Notes under the pieces: generated by a model | What the model was told of the DNA's origin: nothing | What the model saw: the letters and a program-made list of their open reading frames with translations, nothing else | Database searches by the model: none | Translations under genes and position numbers: made by a program | Virus record (IMG/VR): IMGVR_UViG_3300033153_004914 | Span: 1 to 34,080 of that record | Origin: a virus | Strand: one strand, 5' to 3' | DNA: 34,080 bases | In this document: positions 14,783 through 21,314 of the stretch, piece after piece | Position numbering within the stretch: the stretch's first letter is position 1 | Layout of the letters: every line of letters begins with the position of its first letter

Positions 14783-14864
14783 CCTTTGTTGTTAATTTAG
14801 AGCAAATGCTCACTAAAGGGATAAGGCGGCTGTAGGTGGCAGCCAAAGGAGGAAACCTTATCCC
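14783..14864 (-). promoter_or_regulatory. Structured leader of the leftward operon with an anti-Shine-Dalgarno-like bulge
   Basis: Minus-strand order: GGGATAAGG, TTTCCTCCTTT, GGCTG, loop CCACCTA, CAGCC, G, CCTTATCCC (14864-14818). This gives a 9-bp outer stem and a 5-bp inner stem with an 11-nt bulge. A second hairpin with GAGC/GCTC flanked by TTTA/TAAA follows immediately. The bulge contains TCCTTT, complementary to AAAGGA in the ribosome site of the gene starting at 14774. CCTCCTTT also resembles the 3' end of bacterial 16S rRNA. Pairings are seen; control of translation is inferred. Confidence 0.55.
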
Positions 14865-14873
14865 TCAAGTCAA

Positions 14874-14999
14874 TATTTAAGCTCAAAGAACTCATCGGAT
14901 AAAATGTTCCGATAAAGAATGATACGATTATTTAGCTTAAATACAACTGATACAATATGTATTAAACATGATACGCTTTAAGCTCAAATATGATACAAT
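14874..14999. promoter_or_regulatory. Divergent early control region with three operator-like repeats
   Basis: Three near-identical copies of a near-palindrome (consensus TTTAAGCTcAAA): 14874-14888 (+), 14931-14943 (-) and 14977-14990 (+). A separate inverted repeat, ATCGGA-N8-TCCGAT, spans 14894-14913. TGATACAAT, a plausible extended -10 for rightward transcription, follows the second and third copies (about 14948-14956 and 14991-14999). The first copy lies just upstream of the leftward leader. This is the layout of a repressor/Cro-type switch, although no CI-like gene was found. Confidence 0.6.
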
Positions 15000-15025
15000 A
15001 AAAAATATTAACACAAAGGATAGTA

Positions 15026-15193
15026 ATGAAGCACCTAGAAGCACAGAAAGAGGAAATCATAAAAGACTATGAAAAAGGTCTTAGTCTTAGAAAATTAGCT
15101 AAATATTATCATTGTTCAGTAAACACAATGAGAAAACACTTGGTTGAGTTCATAAAAGAGAGAAATGCAGAGAATGGAGGAGTTAAGAAATGA
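15026..15193 (+). CDS. 55-residue helix-turn-helix protein at the start of the rightward operon
   Basis: Starts at ATG 15026 after AAAGGA and ends in ATGA overlap with the next gene. The product is almost only a helix-turn-helix: KDYEKGLSLRKLAKYYHCSV then NTMRKHL, the texture of resolvase or Trp-repressor-type HTHs. As the first gene right of the operator repeats it holds the position of Cro in lambda-like switches and may bind those repeats. An alternative is a replication or terminase-type DNA-binding helper. Confidence 0.7.
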   Translation: MKHLEAQKEEIIKDYEKGLSLRKLAKYYHCSVNTMRKHLVEFIKERNAENGGVKK

Positions 15194-15381
15194 AACTAAC
15201 ACAAGAAGAAAAAGAATTAGTATGCGAACAGATCATGCAAGATAAACCCGTCATGGTAAATATCACTATCGAAGTAAGAGAAGATTTTACCTTGGCAGAT
15301 TTAGCAAAAATGAACAAGACAGACGGCATCGGTGGCACAATTGCAAAAAACACCTTTGTGTCAGACATAAAAGAGAAGTAA
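15190..15381 (+). CDS. Small early protein, unknown
   Basis: 63 residues, coupled by ATGA to the HTH gene and by TAATG to the next. Acidic amphipathic N-terminus (LTQEEKELVCEQIMQD), a strand (VMVNITIEV) and a helix (FTLADLAKMNKTD). No family recognised. Confidence 0.65.
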   Translation: MKLTQEEKELVCEQIMQDKPVMVNITIEVREDFTLADLAKMNKTDGIGGTIAKNTFVSDIKEK

Positions 15382-15500
15382 TGAAACAAATCCTAACCGC
15401 CATACTAATCATAGCCACCCTATACATATACACGATCAACCAAACCGACAACACAAAAGATGCTTGGGTTCATTCTGTTACAGATAATTTAATACCATAA
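15381..15500 (+). CDS. 39-residue membrane peptide (intact member of a four-copy family)
   Basis: MKQILTAILIIATLYIYTIN forms a membrane anchor or signal-like helix. A short periplasm-side tail follows (DAWVHSVTDNLIP). Its start overlaps the upstream stop (TAATG). Three related copies lie on the other strand at 12425, 12226 and 12078, shortened or without a start. The role is unknown; a small envelope peptide, possibly lysis-inhibition or superinfection related, is conceivable. Confidence 0.6.
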   Translation: MKQILTAILIIATLYIYTINQTDNTKDAWVHSVTDNLIP

Positions 15501-15511
15501 AGGAGGATAAA

Positions 15512-15979
15512 ATGATAAGAGAGCAAGCAAAAAAATGGCTACCAGAGATAACACATTGGGCTAATGGTGGTAATTTATGGTGGAATGATGGTGCAAAATG
15601 GTTAAAATTTAATGGTAAAGTTCATACATTCACAGGGGAAATTTATATCATAGAAGATAAACACTTTGAAGCAAGAAAAGCTTTTGCACTTGGTGAATCT
15701 ATTGAGGTTAAGTGTGGGATCACAACACCTTTTAAACATTGTGTAAAACCATCATGGAATAGTACTTGTGAATATCGCCCAAAACCTAAACATTGGTACG
15801 ACACAGTATCAAAAGAGAACCCTGCTTTATGTTGGGTGTGGGATAACGAAAGAAATAAAAAAAGTTATGCAGAGGTTATTTATGAAAAAGTTAGTGATTA
15901 TTTTCAATCAACACTAGACAATACATGGAAAAATGCTGAACCAATCAAACCAGAAGAGTGCTACAAGGAAGCCAAGTGA
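15512..15979 (+). CDS. Tryptophan-rich early protein, unknown
   Basis: 155 residues after a strong AGGAGG site. Trp-rich throughout (NGGNLWWNDGAKWLKFNGKV, KPKHWYDTVSKENPALCWVW) with four Cys. The two halves look like related W-x-D/N motifs, which may mean a small repeated beta domain. Hypothetical proteins of this texture occur in phage early regions. Function not known. Confidence 0.7.
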   Translation: MIREQAKKWLPEITHWANGGNLWWNDGAKWLKFNGKVHTFTGEIYIIEDKHFEARKAFALGESIEVKCGITTPFKHCVKPSWNSTCEYRPKPKHWYDTVSKENPALCWVWDNERNKKSYAEVIYEKVSDYFQSTLDNTWKNAEPIKPEECYKEAK

Positions 15980-16218
15980 CAGAAATCAACGCACACGACA
16001 TAGTAATAGACAACAAAAAAGACTGCATGGAAGATGTAGAGGTGCATGAACTGATTAGGAAAATTTATGATGATATAAAGAAGCAAGTTTGCAGTAGGTG
16101 TAAAGACTATAATCATGGTGAAGATGCTTGCTATTCAGATGACGTAAACAAATATAGAGAGATGAAGTTGAATGATGCAGACCCAACTTTCGGCTGCAAC
16201 AAATTCAAACCTAAATAG
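15976..16218 (+). CDS. Small Cys-rich protein, likely zinc-binding
   Basis: 80 residues from GTG 15976, which overlaps the upstream stop (GTGA) and follows AAGGAAG. The C-terminal half has CSRCKDYNHGEDACYSDD and PTFGCNKFKPK, four Cys that could bind zinc. The gene at 21075 has the same C-x2-C ... C ... GCNKF layout, so the two are paralogues or share a domain. Function unknown. Confidence 0.65.
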   Translation: MTEINAHDIVIDNKKDCMEDVEVHELIRKIYDDIKKQVCSRCKDYNHGEDACYSDDVNKYREMKLNDADPTFGCNKFKPK

Positions 16219-16223
16219 CCTCA

Positions 16224-16266
16224 TATAAGCCCGACAAGTTTGGGCTTATAGTAATTATGATATACT
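16224..16266 (+). promoter_or_regulatory. Stem-loop followed by extended -10 promoter
   Basis: TATAAGCCC (16224-16232) and GGGCTTATA (16242-16250) form a perfect 9-bp stem with a 9-nt loop just after the upstream stop codon. No T-run follows, so it is a weak terminator candidate or an mRNA 3' end. TGA-TATACT (16258-16266) then forms an extended -10 for the downstream leader and operon. Confidence 0.55.
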
Positions 16267-16435
16267 TACTTTCACCCAGCTTTTTTGTTGGGGTTGTAAA
16301 AGTATTGTAGCTTTATGGGAGTCCACTCCTCAAAGTTCCAAGTCGCTTGGCTTGGGCTTCCATAAGGTTACACGGATTGAGAGAGTGGACTCCTTTCAAT
16401 CACACCTTAAATTTAATTGTTCCGAAAGTAATGAT
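16267..16435 (+). other. Structured non-coding leader before the DUF6291-type gene
   Basis: Non-coding about 170 nt. CCCAGC-TTTTTT-GTTGGG forms a hairpin (16275-16292). GGAGTCCACTC (16318-16328) and GAGTGGACTCC (16383-16393) form a perfect 11-bp long-range stem that encloses CCAAG-TCG-CTTGG (16338-16350). A TTG-initiated extension of the next gene would run through the right arm, but it lacks a ribosome site. Candidate leader RNA, small RNA or replication origin; no choice can be made from sequence. Confidence 0.5.
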
Positions 16436-17083
16436 ATGAGAAAAGCATTTAGTTTTTATCGTAGCCACTATGAACAAATGAAATTACTTAACAAAACACA
16501 GATTGCAGATATAACAATGGCAATTTGTGAAGTTCAGTTTTTAGAAGTTCATATAAACGATATAAGTTTCAAAGACAAAATGACACTATTGGTATGGACA
16601 GGCATAAAACACGCTATAGACGCAAGTGTTGTAGGCTATGGGTATGCTAAAAAAGATATTCTAATACCCCTAGAGGGGGGTTCAGAAATTCCACAAACCC
16701 CCCCACAGGAAGAACAAGGGGAAGTAAAAGAGGAAGAGGAAGAACAAGTAGAATACACATATAGCTTTTCGCTAAAAAGAAAATGTGCGTATGATAATCT
16801 TTCAGAAGAGTACAAAGAAAAACTTTATGGTGCTTGTATGTTGGTGGACGGCAAAGAAGATCGTTATGAAGATTTTATAATCACACTTAGAAGTAATGGC
16901 TACCAATATAAAAGCTTTCCACTTGCTTATATGAATTGGGATAAAGAGAGAGCTTATAAGAATTTCACTACAGAACCAGAACCAAAACTAGGTAAAGATT
17001 GGGAACGTGTTTTACTTGGGAACGGTGAGCTACTAGCAGTAAACACAAAAACATACGAAACTAAAAGAGGGGTTATATCGTGA
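16436..17083 (+). CDS. Replication-region protein, DUF6291-like N-terminus
   Basis: 215 residues from ATG 16436, chosen because the family usually begins here (M-R-K-x-F-x-F-Y-R-S). MRKAFSFYRSHYEQMKLLNK, ITMAICEVQFLEVHI and GIKHAIDASV follow the DUF6291 layout. An acidic glutamate-rich linker (EEQGEVKEEEEEQVEYTY) joins a C-terminal domain (AYDNLSEEYKEKLYGACMLV, GYQYKSFPLAYMNWDKERAY) typical of phage replication-associated proteins. Role probably in DNA replication or its loading; no helicase or polymerase motif seen. Confidence 0.6.
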   Translation: MRKAFSFYRSHYEQMKLLNKTQIADITMAICEVQFLEVHINDISFKDKMTLLVWTGIKHAIDASVVGYGYAKKDILIPLEGGSEIPQTPPQEEQGEVKEEEEEQVEYTYSFSLKRKCAYDNLSEEYKEKLYGACMLVDGKEDRYEDFIITLRSNGYQYKSFPLAYMNWDKERAYKNFTTEPEPKLGKDWERVLLGNGELLAVNTKTYETKRGVIS

Positions 17084-17526
17084 ATATTTATAGCGTAGAA
17101 GAAACGGCAATAGGAAATTATTTTAAGATTAACTATTTACTAGCAAGGCAACTTATGACAATCTTTGATATATGGAAGCAAAGAATACTTGATGCAACAA
17201 CAGAAGAAGTAAAAGAGTCAATCACAGAGACTACACTTCATTTTGAAAATAAAGTCAAGTATGTTTATGATGAAATGCCTTTAGGGTGGATTTATTTCTT
17301 ACAGCAACAAGAAAGACCAAGAGACTATAAAGAGTTTATAAATTGGTTCTTCAGACATAAACAGCAACCGAGAGACTATTTGATACATGGCTCAATCAAG
17401 CATAGAAGCGAGAAGAGAAGCCCAATGCAAGACAATACTGCAATGAGTTCAGAGTATGGCGGTATTCCATTAGAGATTGATAATGGAAAAGGATACAAGC
17501 CACAAGGCTTTACGAAAAGATTTTAA
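17080..17526 (+). CDS. Protein coupled to the DUF6291-like gene, unknown
   Basis: 148 residues from GTG 17080 in GTGA overlap with the upstream stop. Helical and aromatic (GNYFKINYLLARQLMTIFDI, YDEMPLGWIYFLQQQERPRD), with a basic tail. No Walker or zinc motif. The coupling suggests a partner protein in replication. Not recognised. Confidence 0.65.
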   Translation: MNIYSVEETAIGNYFKINYLLARQLMTIFDIWKQRILDATTEEVKESITETTLHFENKVKYVYDEMPLGWIYFLQQQERPRDYKEFINWFFRHKQQPRDYLIHGSIKHRSEKRSPMQDNTAMSSEYGGIPLEIDNGKGYKPQGFTKRF

Positions 17527-17584
17527 CAGTAAAAGCAAAGGATGCGAGATGACAAGAACATTAAAAATGGAAAAAGGAGAACTT

Positions 17585-17761
17585 ATGCAAATAATATTAA
17601 ATGATGAAGAGATTTTAACAATATATGAGTCACTACTCACAGAGAGAAAAGAAACACAAATAGAACTTGCTTCATCAAAACGAAAAGGCAGGGGAGATTT
17701 TGAAATTAATTATCTTAAAAAGATTGAGGCAATACTAGGCAGAGTTGAGAAGTATGTTTAA
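17585..17761 (+). CDS. Small helical early protein
   Basis: 58 residues from ATG 17585 with AAGGAG five bases before; an alternative in-frame start at 17549 (AAAGGA) adds 12 residues. NDEEILTIYESLLTERKETQ and FEINYLKKIEAILGRVEKYV suggest two helices. Function unknown. Confidence 0.55.
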   Translation: MQIILNDEEILTIYESLLTERKETQIELASSKRKGRGDFEINYLKKIEAILGRVEKYV

Positions 17762-17811
17762 AGCAGACAAAAGTCAAGCACTTATTAGACAGTGCAATTA
17801 AAGGGTAAGAG

Positions 17812-18003
17812 ATGAGTCTAGAAAAAGAAGTAAAAATTTGGAAGTGTGATAATTGTGGCAAAACATCAAGGTGGACTAGAAAATGGAGATCAAAGACAAT
17901 CTATCATAAAAAATGGGATGAGATTATCACGGTATGCAGCGATGAATGTGGTATTGAGTTTGATATGAAACCAAGAAAAAACAAAGGACAACACCATGAG
18001 TAA
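17812..18003 (+). CDS. Small zinc-ribbon protein
   Basis: 63 residues. WKCDNCGKTSRWTRKW and VCSDECGIEFD give two CxxC-type pairs in a zinc-ribbon layout, surrounded by Arg and Lys. Probably nucleic-acid binding. It lies just before the DNA methyltransferase; no clear function. Confidence 0.65.
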   Translation: MSLEKEVKIWKCDNCGKTSRWTRKWRSKTIYHKKWDEIITVCSDECGIEFDMKPRKNKGQHHE

Positions 18004-18033
18004 ACACAAAGGACAGCGTATAGGGGGTGTGAG

Positions 18034-19584
18034 ATGCTTAAAGTAATGACAAGTTTTTCGGGAGGATTTGGGAGCATCGAGTTTGCATTAAAGTATGAGA
18101 ATATCGAACATGAGATAGTGGCAGCTTGTGAATGGTTAGACCCACAAAGAAAATCATATCTACATAATCATGGAGAGCCTACATCAAGTTTTTATAAAGA
18201 CATTAGAGACTTAGACGGAACAAGGTACAAAGGAGAAATAGACCTTTACCACTTATCCCCACCATGCCAAAGTTATTCGCTTGCCGGAAGTCGTGGAGGT
18301 GCAGAGGATGAGAGGGGAGGCTTGATGTTTGAAGCGATCAAATCTATTGATGAGGTGCAACCAAAGATGTTCACTATCGAGAATGTCAAAGGCTTACTAA
18401 GTTCAAACGGAGGTGAAGATTGGAAGAACATCCTAAGAGATGTGAGGTCGCTCAAAGGCTACACGGTCACATGGGGTGTGATGAACGCAAAAGACCAGGG
18501 AACACCACAAAATAGAGAGCGTGTATTTATTGTTGGTTTCAGGGGTAAGTGTATGCCTATGCCTTTTCCTAAGAGGATTAAGCTTGACAAGTGTTTGGCA
18601 GATGTGCTTGAAGATGATGTGATAGAGAAGTATTATTTGAGTGACAAGGCTATGAGTGGCTTTATTGATATAGAATTAAAAGACAAGCATTCAATTCATG
18701 TAGGAAATTCTACAAGCAGAGGGGCATATAGTGGAAGTGATAAAATAGCATTCTGTTTAAGGGCAGGGAATTGTGGTGGGGTAATTGAAAGCAGAAAAAT
18801 AAACAAGTTAGGCTTTATAAACCAAGATACACAAGCATCAGCAGTATTTAGTCCAAATGGATTAAGCCCTAGTCTGTGTGCCGGGACACATAGATATGCA
18901 CAAGGGTATATAAAAGAAGAACTCAATCAAATAGGCAACATAGACACTAAAGGACACAACAGTCTATGGGGTAGAGTTTATAATCCCGATGGAAAAGCAC
19001 CTACACAAAATGCAAAAGGCGGCGGTGCAGGGGCAAAGACAGGCTTGTTCATGGTCAAATCAGCAACTAAAGACGGCTACGAAACAGCACAGCAAGGTGA
19101 CAGCATCAATCTGACTTTTCCAAACAGCAAGACAAGACGAGGAAGAGTAGGGAAGTCTGTGCCACAGACTTTGGACACGGCTTGTAATCAGGGGGTGATT
19201 GAGCCAATAATCAATGTGATAGGAAATATATATCCAAGTAATCATAACGCAGGGGATATTTTTAGCAAAAAAGGAATAGTGGGAGTTTTGACTTGCAGTG
19301 GACCACGACCAAGCGTTAAAAATGTAGCACCAAAAATAGAAGAAAACCATAAAATAAGGAGATTAACCCCAAGAGAGTGCAGTAGAGTGCAAGGAGACTT
19401 TCAAGATATGTTCAAGCAAGGTGAAGCAAGCGACACCAAACTTTACGAGTTCATCGGCAATGCTATGGACATATCAACTACACGAAATCTACTTAAAGCC
19501 ATGTTCTCACATAAGGTTGAATTTAGTGAGCCGTTAGAGCCTAGCTTTGTTAGAAAAGAGATGGTAAATAATACTTTATTTTGA
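18034..19584 (+). CDS. DNA (cytosine-5-)-methyltransferase
   Basis: 516 residues. C5-methyltransferase motifs appear in order: MTSFSGGFGSIEFAL (I), SPPCQSYSLAGSRGG (IV, catalytic Cys), FTIENVKGLL (VI), GTPQNRERVFIVGF (VIII), RRLTPRECSRVQGD (IX) and YEFIGNAMD (X). Between VIII and IX lie about 260 residues of target-recognition region with three related units beginning H-V-G-N-S, Q-I-G-N-I and N-V-I-G-N-I, each with a later G-x-x-P/A-x-x motif. The enzyme methylates cytosine, protecting phage DNA from restriction; the target is not predictable. No cognate nuclease is next to it, so it is an orphan. Confidence 0.9.
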   Translation: MLKVMTSFSGGFGSIEFALKYENIEHEIVAACEWLDPQRKSYLHNHGEPTSSFYKDIRDLDGTRYKGEIDLYHLSPPCQSYSLAGSRGGAEDERGGLMFEAIKSIDEVQPKMFTIENVKGLLSSNGGEDWKNILRDVRSLKGYTVTWGVMNAKDQGTPQNRERVFIVGFRGKCMPMPFPKRIKLDKCLADVLEDDVIEKYYLSDKAMSGFIDIELKDKHSIHVGNSTSRGAYSGSDKIAFCLRAGNCGGVIESRKINKLGFINQDTQASAVFSPNGLSPSLCAGTHRYAQGYIKEELNQIGNIDTKGHNSLWGRVYNPDGKAPTQNAKGGGAGAKTGLFMVKSATKDGYETAQQGDSINLTFPNSKTRRGRVGKSVPQTLDTACNQGVIEPIINVIGNIYPSNHNAGDIFSKKGIVGVLTCSGPRPSVKNVAPKIEENHKIRRLTPRECSRVQGDFQDMFKQGEASDTKLYEFIGNAMDISTTRNLLKAMFSHKVEFSEPLEPSFVRKEMVNNTLF

Positions 19585-19608
19585 TACCACCTGTTAACCA
19601 AAGACAGC

Positions 19609-19730
19609 TATAATTTATAAGGTTTCGGTTTTACCATTCAGCCAAGAGTCTTTAAAAAAGGCTGCTACTCTTAAATCCTCCTAAGGACACGAGCAGCCCT
19701 CTTTTTTAAAGCAATGACTTTAGGAGGTCA
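19609..19730 (+). promoter_or_regulatory. Promoter and third kissing-hairpin leader, with terminator-like stem
   Basis: TATAAT at 19609-19614 opens a leader of about 120 nt. GGCTGCT (19660-19666) and AGCAGCC (19692-19698) form a stem whose loop holds CTCCTAA (19678-19684). Hairpin II, TGAC-TTTAGGAG-GTCA (19715-19730), presents the Shine-Dalgarno of the gene at 19735 in its loop, and TTAGGAG (19720-19726) is the exact complement of CTCCTAA. Six Ts (19702-19707) follow the large stem, so it could also terminate transcription. An upstream CAGCC (19639-19643) can pair with GGCTG as an alternative. Confidence 0.65.
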
Positions 19731-19734
19731 CTAC

Positions 19735-19998
19735 ATGAAAACAAATAAACAAAAACTTTTAGACTATTATTTAGCTAACTACAATCAAGAAGAGCATGGT
19801 TGCTCTCGTAGAGTAGCGGTCAACCAAGATATGAGTATTTATGTTGATAAAGACTGCAATGACGACCATAAAAAAGGTGATAATATAGACAGCCTGTATT
19901 TGTCTTATGTTGTTAGAGGTGTTAACGTGACGCTTTCCGCCATACACACTGATGAACCACTCATTAACGAAATACTTGAAGCAGTAGGAGAAAAATAA
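19735..19998 (+). CDS. First gene of the SSB-NinG operon, unknown
   Basis: 87 residues from ATG 19735, set by AGGAGG seven bases upstream; an ATG at 19714 lies within the leader hairpin. LLDYYLANYNQEEHGCSRRV and a strand-rich end (SLYLSYVVRGVNVTLSAI). No known motif. It overlaps the SSB gene by one base (TAATG). Its translation would be the direct target of the leader switch. Confidence 0.65.
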   Translation: MKTNKQKLLDYYLANYNQEEHGCSRRVAVNQDMSIYVDKDCNDDHKKGDNIDSLYLSYVVRGVNVTLSAIHTDEPLINEILEAVGEK

Positions 19999-20447
19999 TG
20001 TTGCCAACAATAAACACAACAGCACTAATACAAAAGAAATACACAAGAAGAACAGAAACAGGCAAGAATATAACATCTCTTCAACTATCAGTAGGAGAGA
20101 AGAACACAAAAGGAGAGTATGATAACTTTTATTTTGATGCTACCTTTTGGGAGAAGGGAGCTGATTTCGTAGATCAGTATTTCAACGAGGGTGACATAAT
20201 CGCAATCAAGGGTGATTTAATTACCACAAATTATGCAAAAGAGGATGGTACAAAAGTATATAAGACAGAGGTTAAATTTCCTAAAGCTTCATTTGTACCA
20301 AAACCAAAAACGCAACACCAAGACACCCCACAAAACAACCACTCTCAACCAAGCCAAGCACCACAAACACCAACACAAGACCAAGGTGGAGCATTGCCAG
20401 ACATTGATACAAGCGAGATACCTTTTGCACCTTTAAAGGTCACATAA
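19998..20447 (+). CDS. ssb: Single-stranded DNA-binding protein
   Basis: 149 residues. The OB-fold texture is clear: NTTALIQKKYTRRTETGKNI, FYFDATFWEKGADFVDQYF and EGDIIAIKGDLITTNYAKED, as in bacterial and phage SSBs. A Gln/Pro/His-rich linker follows (about 100-130), then DIDTSEIPF, the acidic tip that recruits partners in SSBs. Unusually, six more residues (APLKVT) lie behind IPF. It works with ERF and NinG in recombination and replication. Confidence 0.85.
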   Translation: MLPTINTTALIQKKYTRRTETGKNITSLQLSVGEKNTKGEYDNFYFDATFWEKGADFVDQYFNEGDIIAIKGDLITTNYAKEDGTKVYKTEVKFPKASFVPKPKTQHQDTPQNNHSQPSQAPQTPTQDQGGALPDIDTSEIPFAPLKVT

Positions 20448-20659
20448 TGCACACAATACTAAGATACACAACAGAGACAGATAAAAAAGGCAATATGGTA
20501 GAGTACCACATCTCAGGGGAAAGAGAACTCACAGAGATAAACTACATGATGGATAGAGGCTTGGAGTATATATGCTTTGATGGCAAGAGATTATCTGTTC
20601 ACGCTCACTCTAGTATAGACGGGGTGAAGCGGTCTGTTATAAATGTGGAAGGACTGTGA
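20447..20659 (+). CDS. Small protein after SSB, unknown
   Basis: 70 residues, coupled to SSB by TAATG and to the next gene by one base. Beta-rich (ILRYTTETDKKGNMVEYHIS), no Cys motif. No family recognised. Confidence 0.65.
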   Translation: MHTILRYTTETDKKGNMVEYHISGERELTEINYMMDRGLEYICFDGKRLSVHAHSSIDGVKRSVINVEGL

Positions 20660-21078
20660 TGAAAGTATGTAGCAATGGAACTTGCAAGCATGGCAGAGAC
20701 CCTCAACCATTAAAAAGCTTTGCAAAAGCAAGCAAGCCAAAGAAAGACGGCACAACAAGACACAACTCTCACTGTAAATCTTGTTGTAGTATGGCACAGT
20801 CAAAAAGAATATCAAACAAACGTGCCGAAGCTAGAGCCGACAAAGCACCAAGAAAAAATCAGCACATTCAAAGGAATTGTGTAGAGTGCGGAGATGAAGT
20901 ATCACGGTATGCAGAAAGATGCATAAAGTGCAGAGGCAAGAAAGAGTATTTTAATGCTAACAGTTCAGTAAATCCTAGGTTTACGGAGCCGAGGGGTAGT
21001 AAAATGCGTAAAACGTTAGGATTAGAACCGACTAACTTTGAAGGCAACAGATGTTGCAATATTACGAATGAGGTATGA
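20659..21078 (+). CDS. Double zinc-ribbon protein related to endonuclease N-termini
   Basis: 139 residues from ATG 20659 (overlapping TGATG). Two zinc-binding parts: CSNGTCKHGRDPQPLKSFAK with HCKSCC (about 4-43), and CVECGDEVSRYAERCIKCRG (about 74-93). The first has the same plan as the zinc ribbon of the two related homing endonucleases (C-x-C, Phe-x-Lys, K-D-G, C-K-x-C). There is no HNH core, so it may be a reused DNA-binding head. The tail is basic. Probably nucleic-acid binding. Confidence 0.6.
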   Translation: MKVCSNGTCKHGRDPQPLKSFAKASKPKKDGTTRHNSHCKSCCSMAQSKRISNKRAEARADKAPRKNQHIQRNCVECGDEVSRYAERCIKCRGKKEYFNANSSVNPRFTEPRGSKMRKTLGLEPTNFEGNRCCNITNEV

Positions 21079-21314
21079 TTATGGACAGAGAAGAAGCAAA
21101 AGGTTTATTTGAATATTACGACGGAAGTATACCAAATGAGGATGTAATAGATAAAATCTTTAACGAATTAGAGTCCAGAATTTGTGAGAATTGCGAATAT
21201 TGGGCAAAAGATATACGAATGTGTGATAACAAAGACTCGTTTGCTTATGATTCAAAAGCAACCGTTGTAAAAGGTGACGGATGTAATAAGTTTGAGAGAA
21301 AGAGTAGCGAATGA
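21075..21314 (+). CDS. Small Cys-rich protein (paralogue of the 15976 gene)
   Basis: 79 residues (77 from the second Met). ICENCEYWAKDIRMCDNKDS and GDGCNKFERK give the C-x2-C ... C ... GCNKF layout of the protein at 15976. An acidic helical N-terminus. ATGA overlaps at both ends. Function unknown. Confidence 0.65.
   Translation: MIMDREEAKGLFEYYDGSIPNEDVIDKIFNELESRICENCEYWAKDIRMCDNKDSFAYDSKATVVKGDGCNKFERKSSE

Noticed and set aside
14775-15025. Possible attachment site in the divergent control region
   Set aside because: No integrase anywhere in the circle; the repeats are better explained as operators.
16224-16250. Rho-independent terminator
   Set aside because: The stem is strong but no T-run follows; kept only as a stem-loop.
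16352-16435. TTG-initiated 28-residue N-terminal extension of the DUF6291-like gene
   Set aside because: No ribosome site, and it runs through the right arm of a perfect inverted repeat; the family usually starts at the ATG at 16436.
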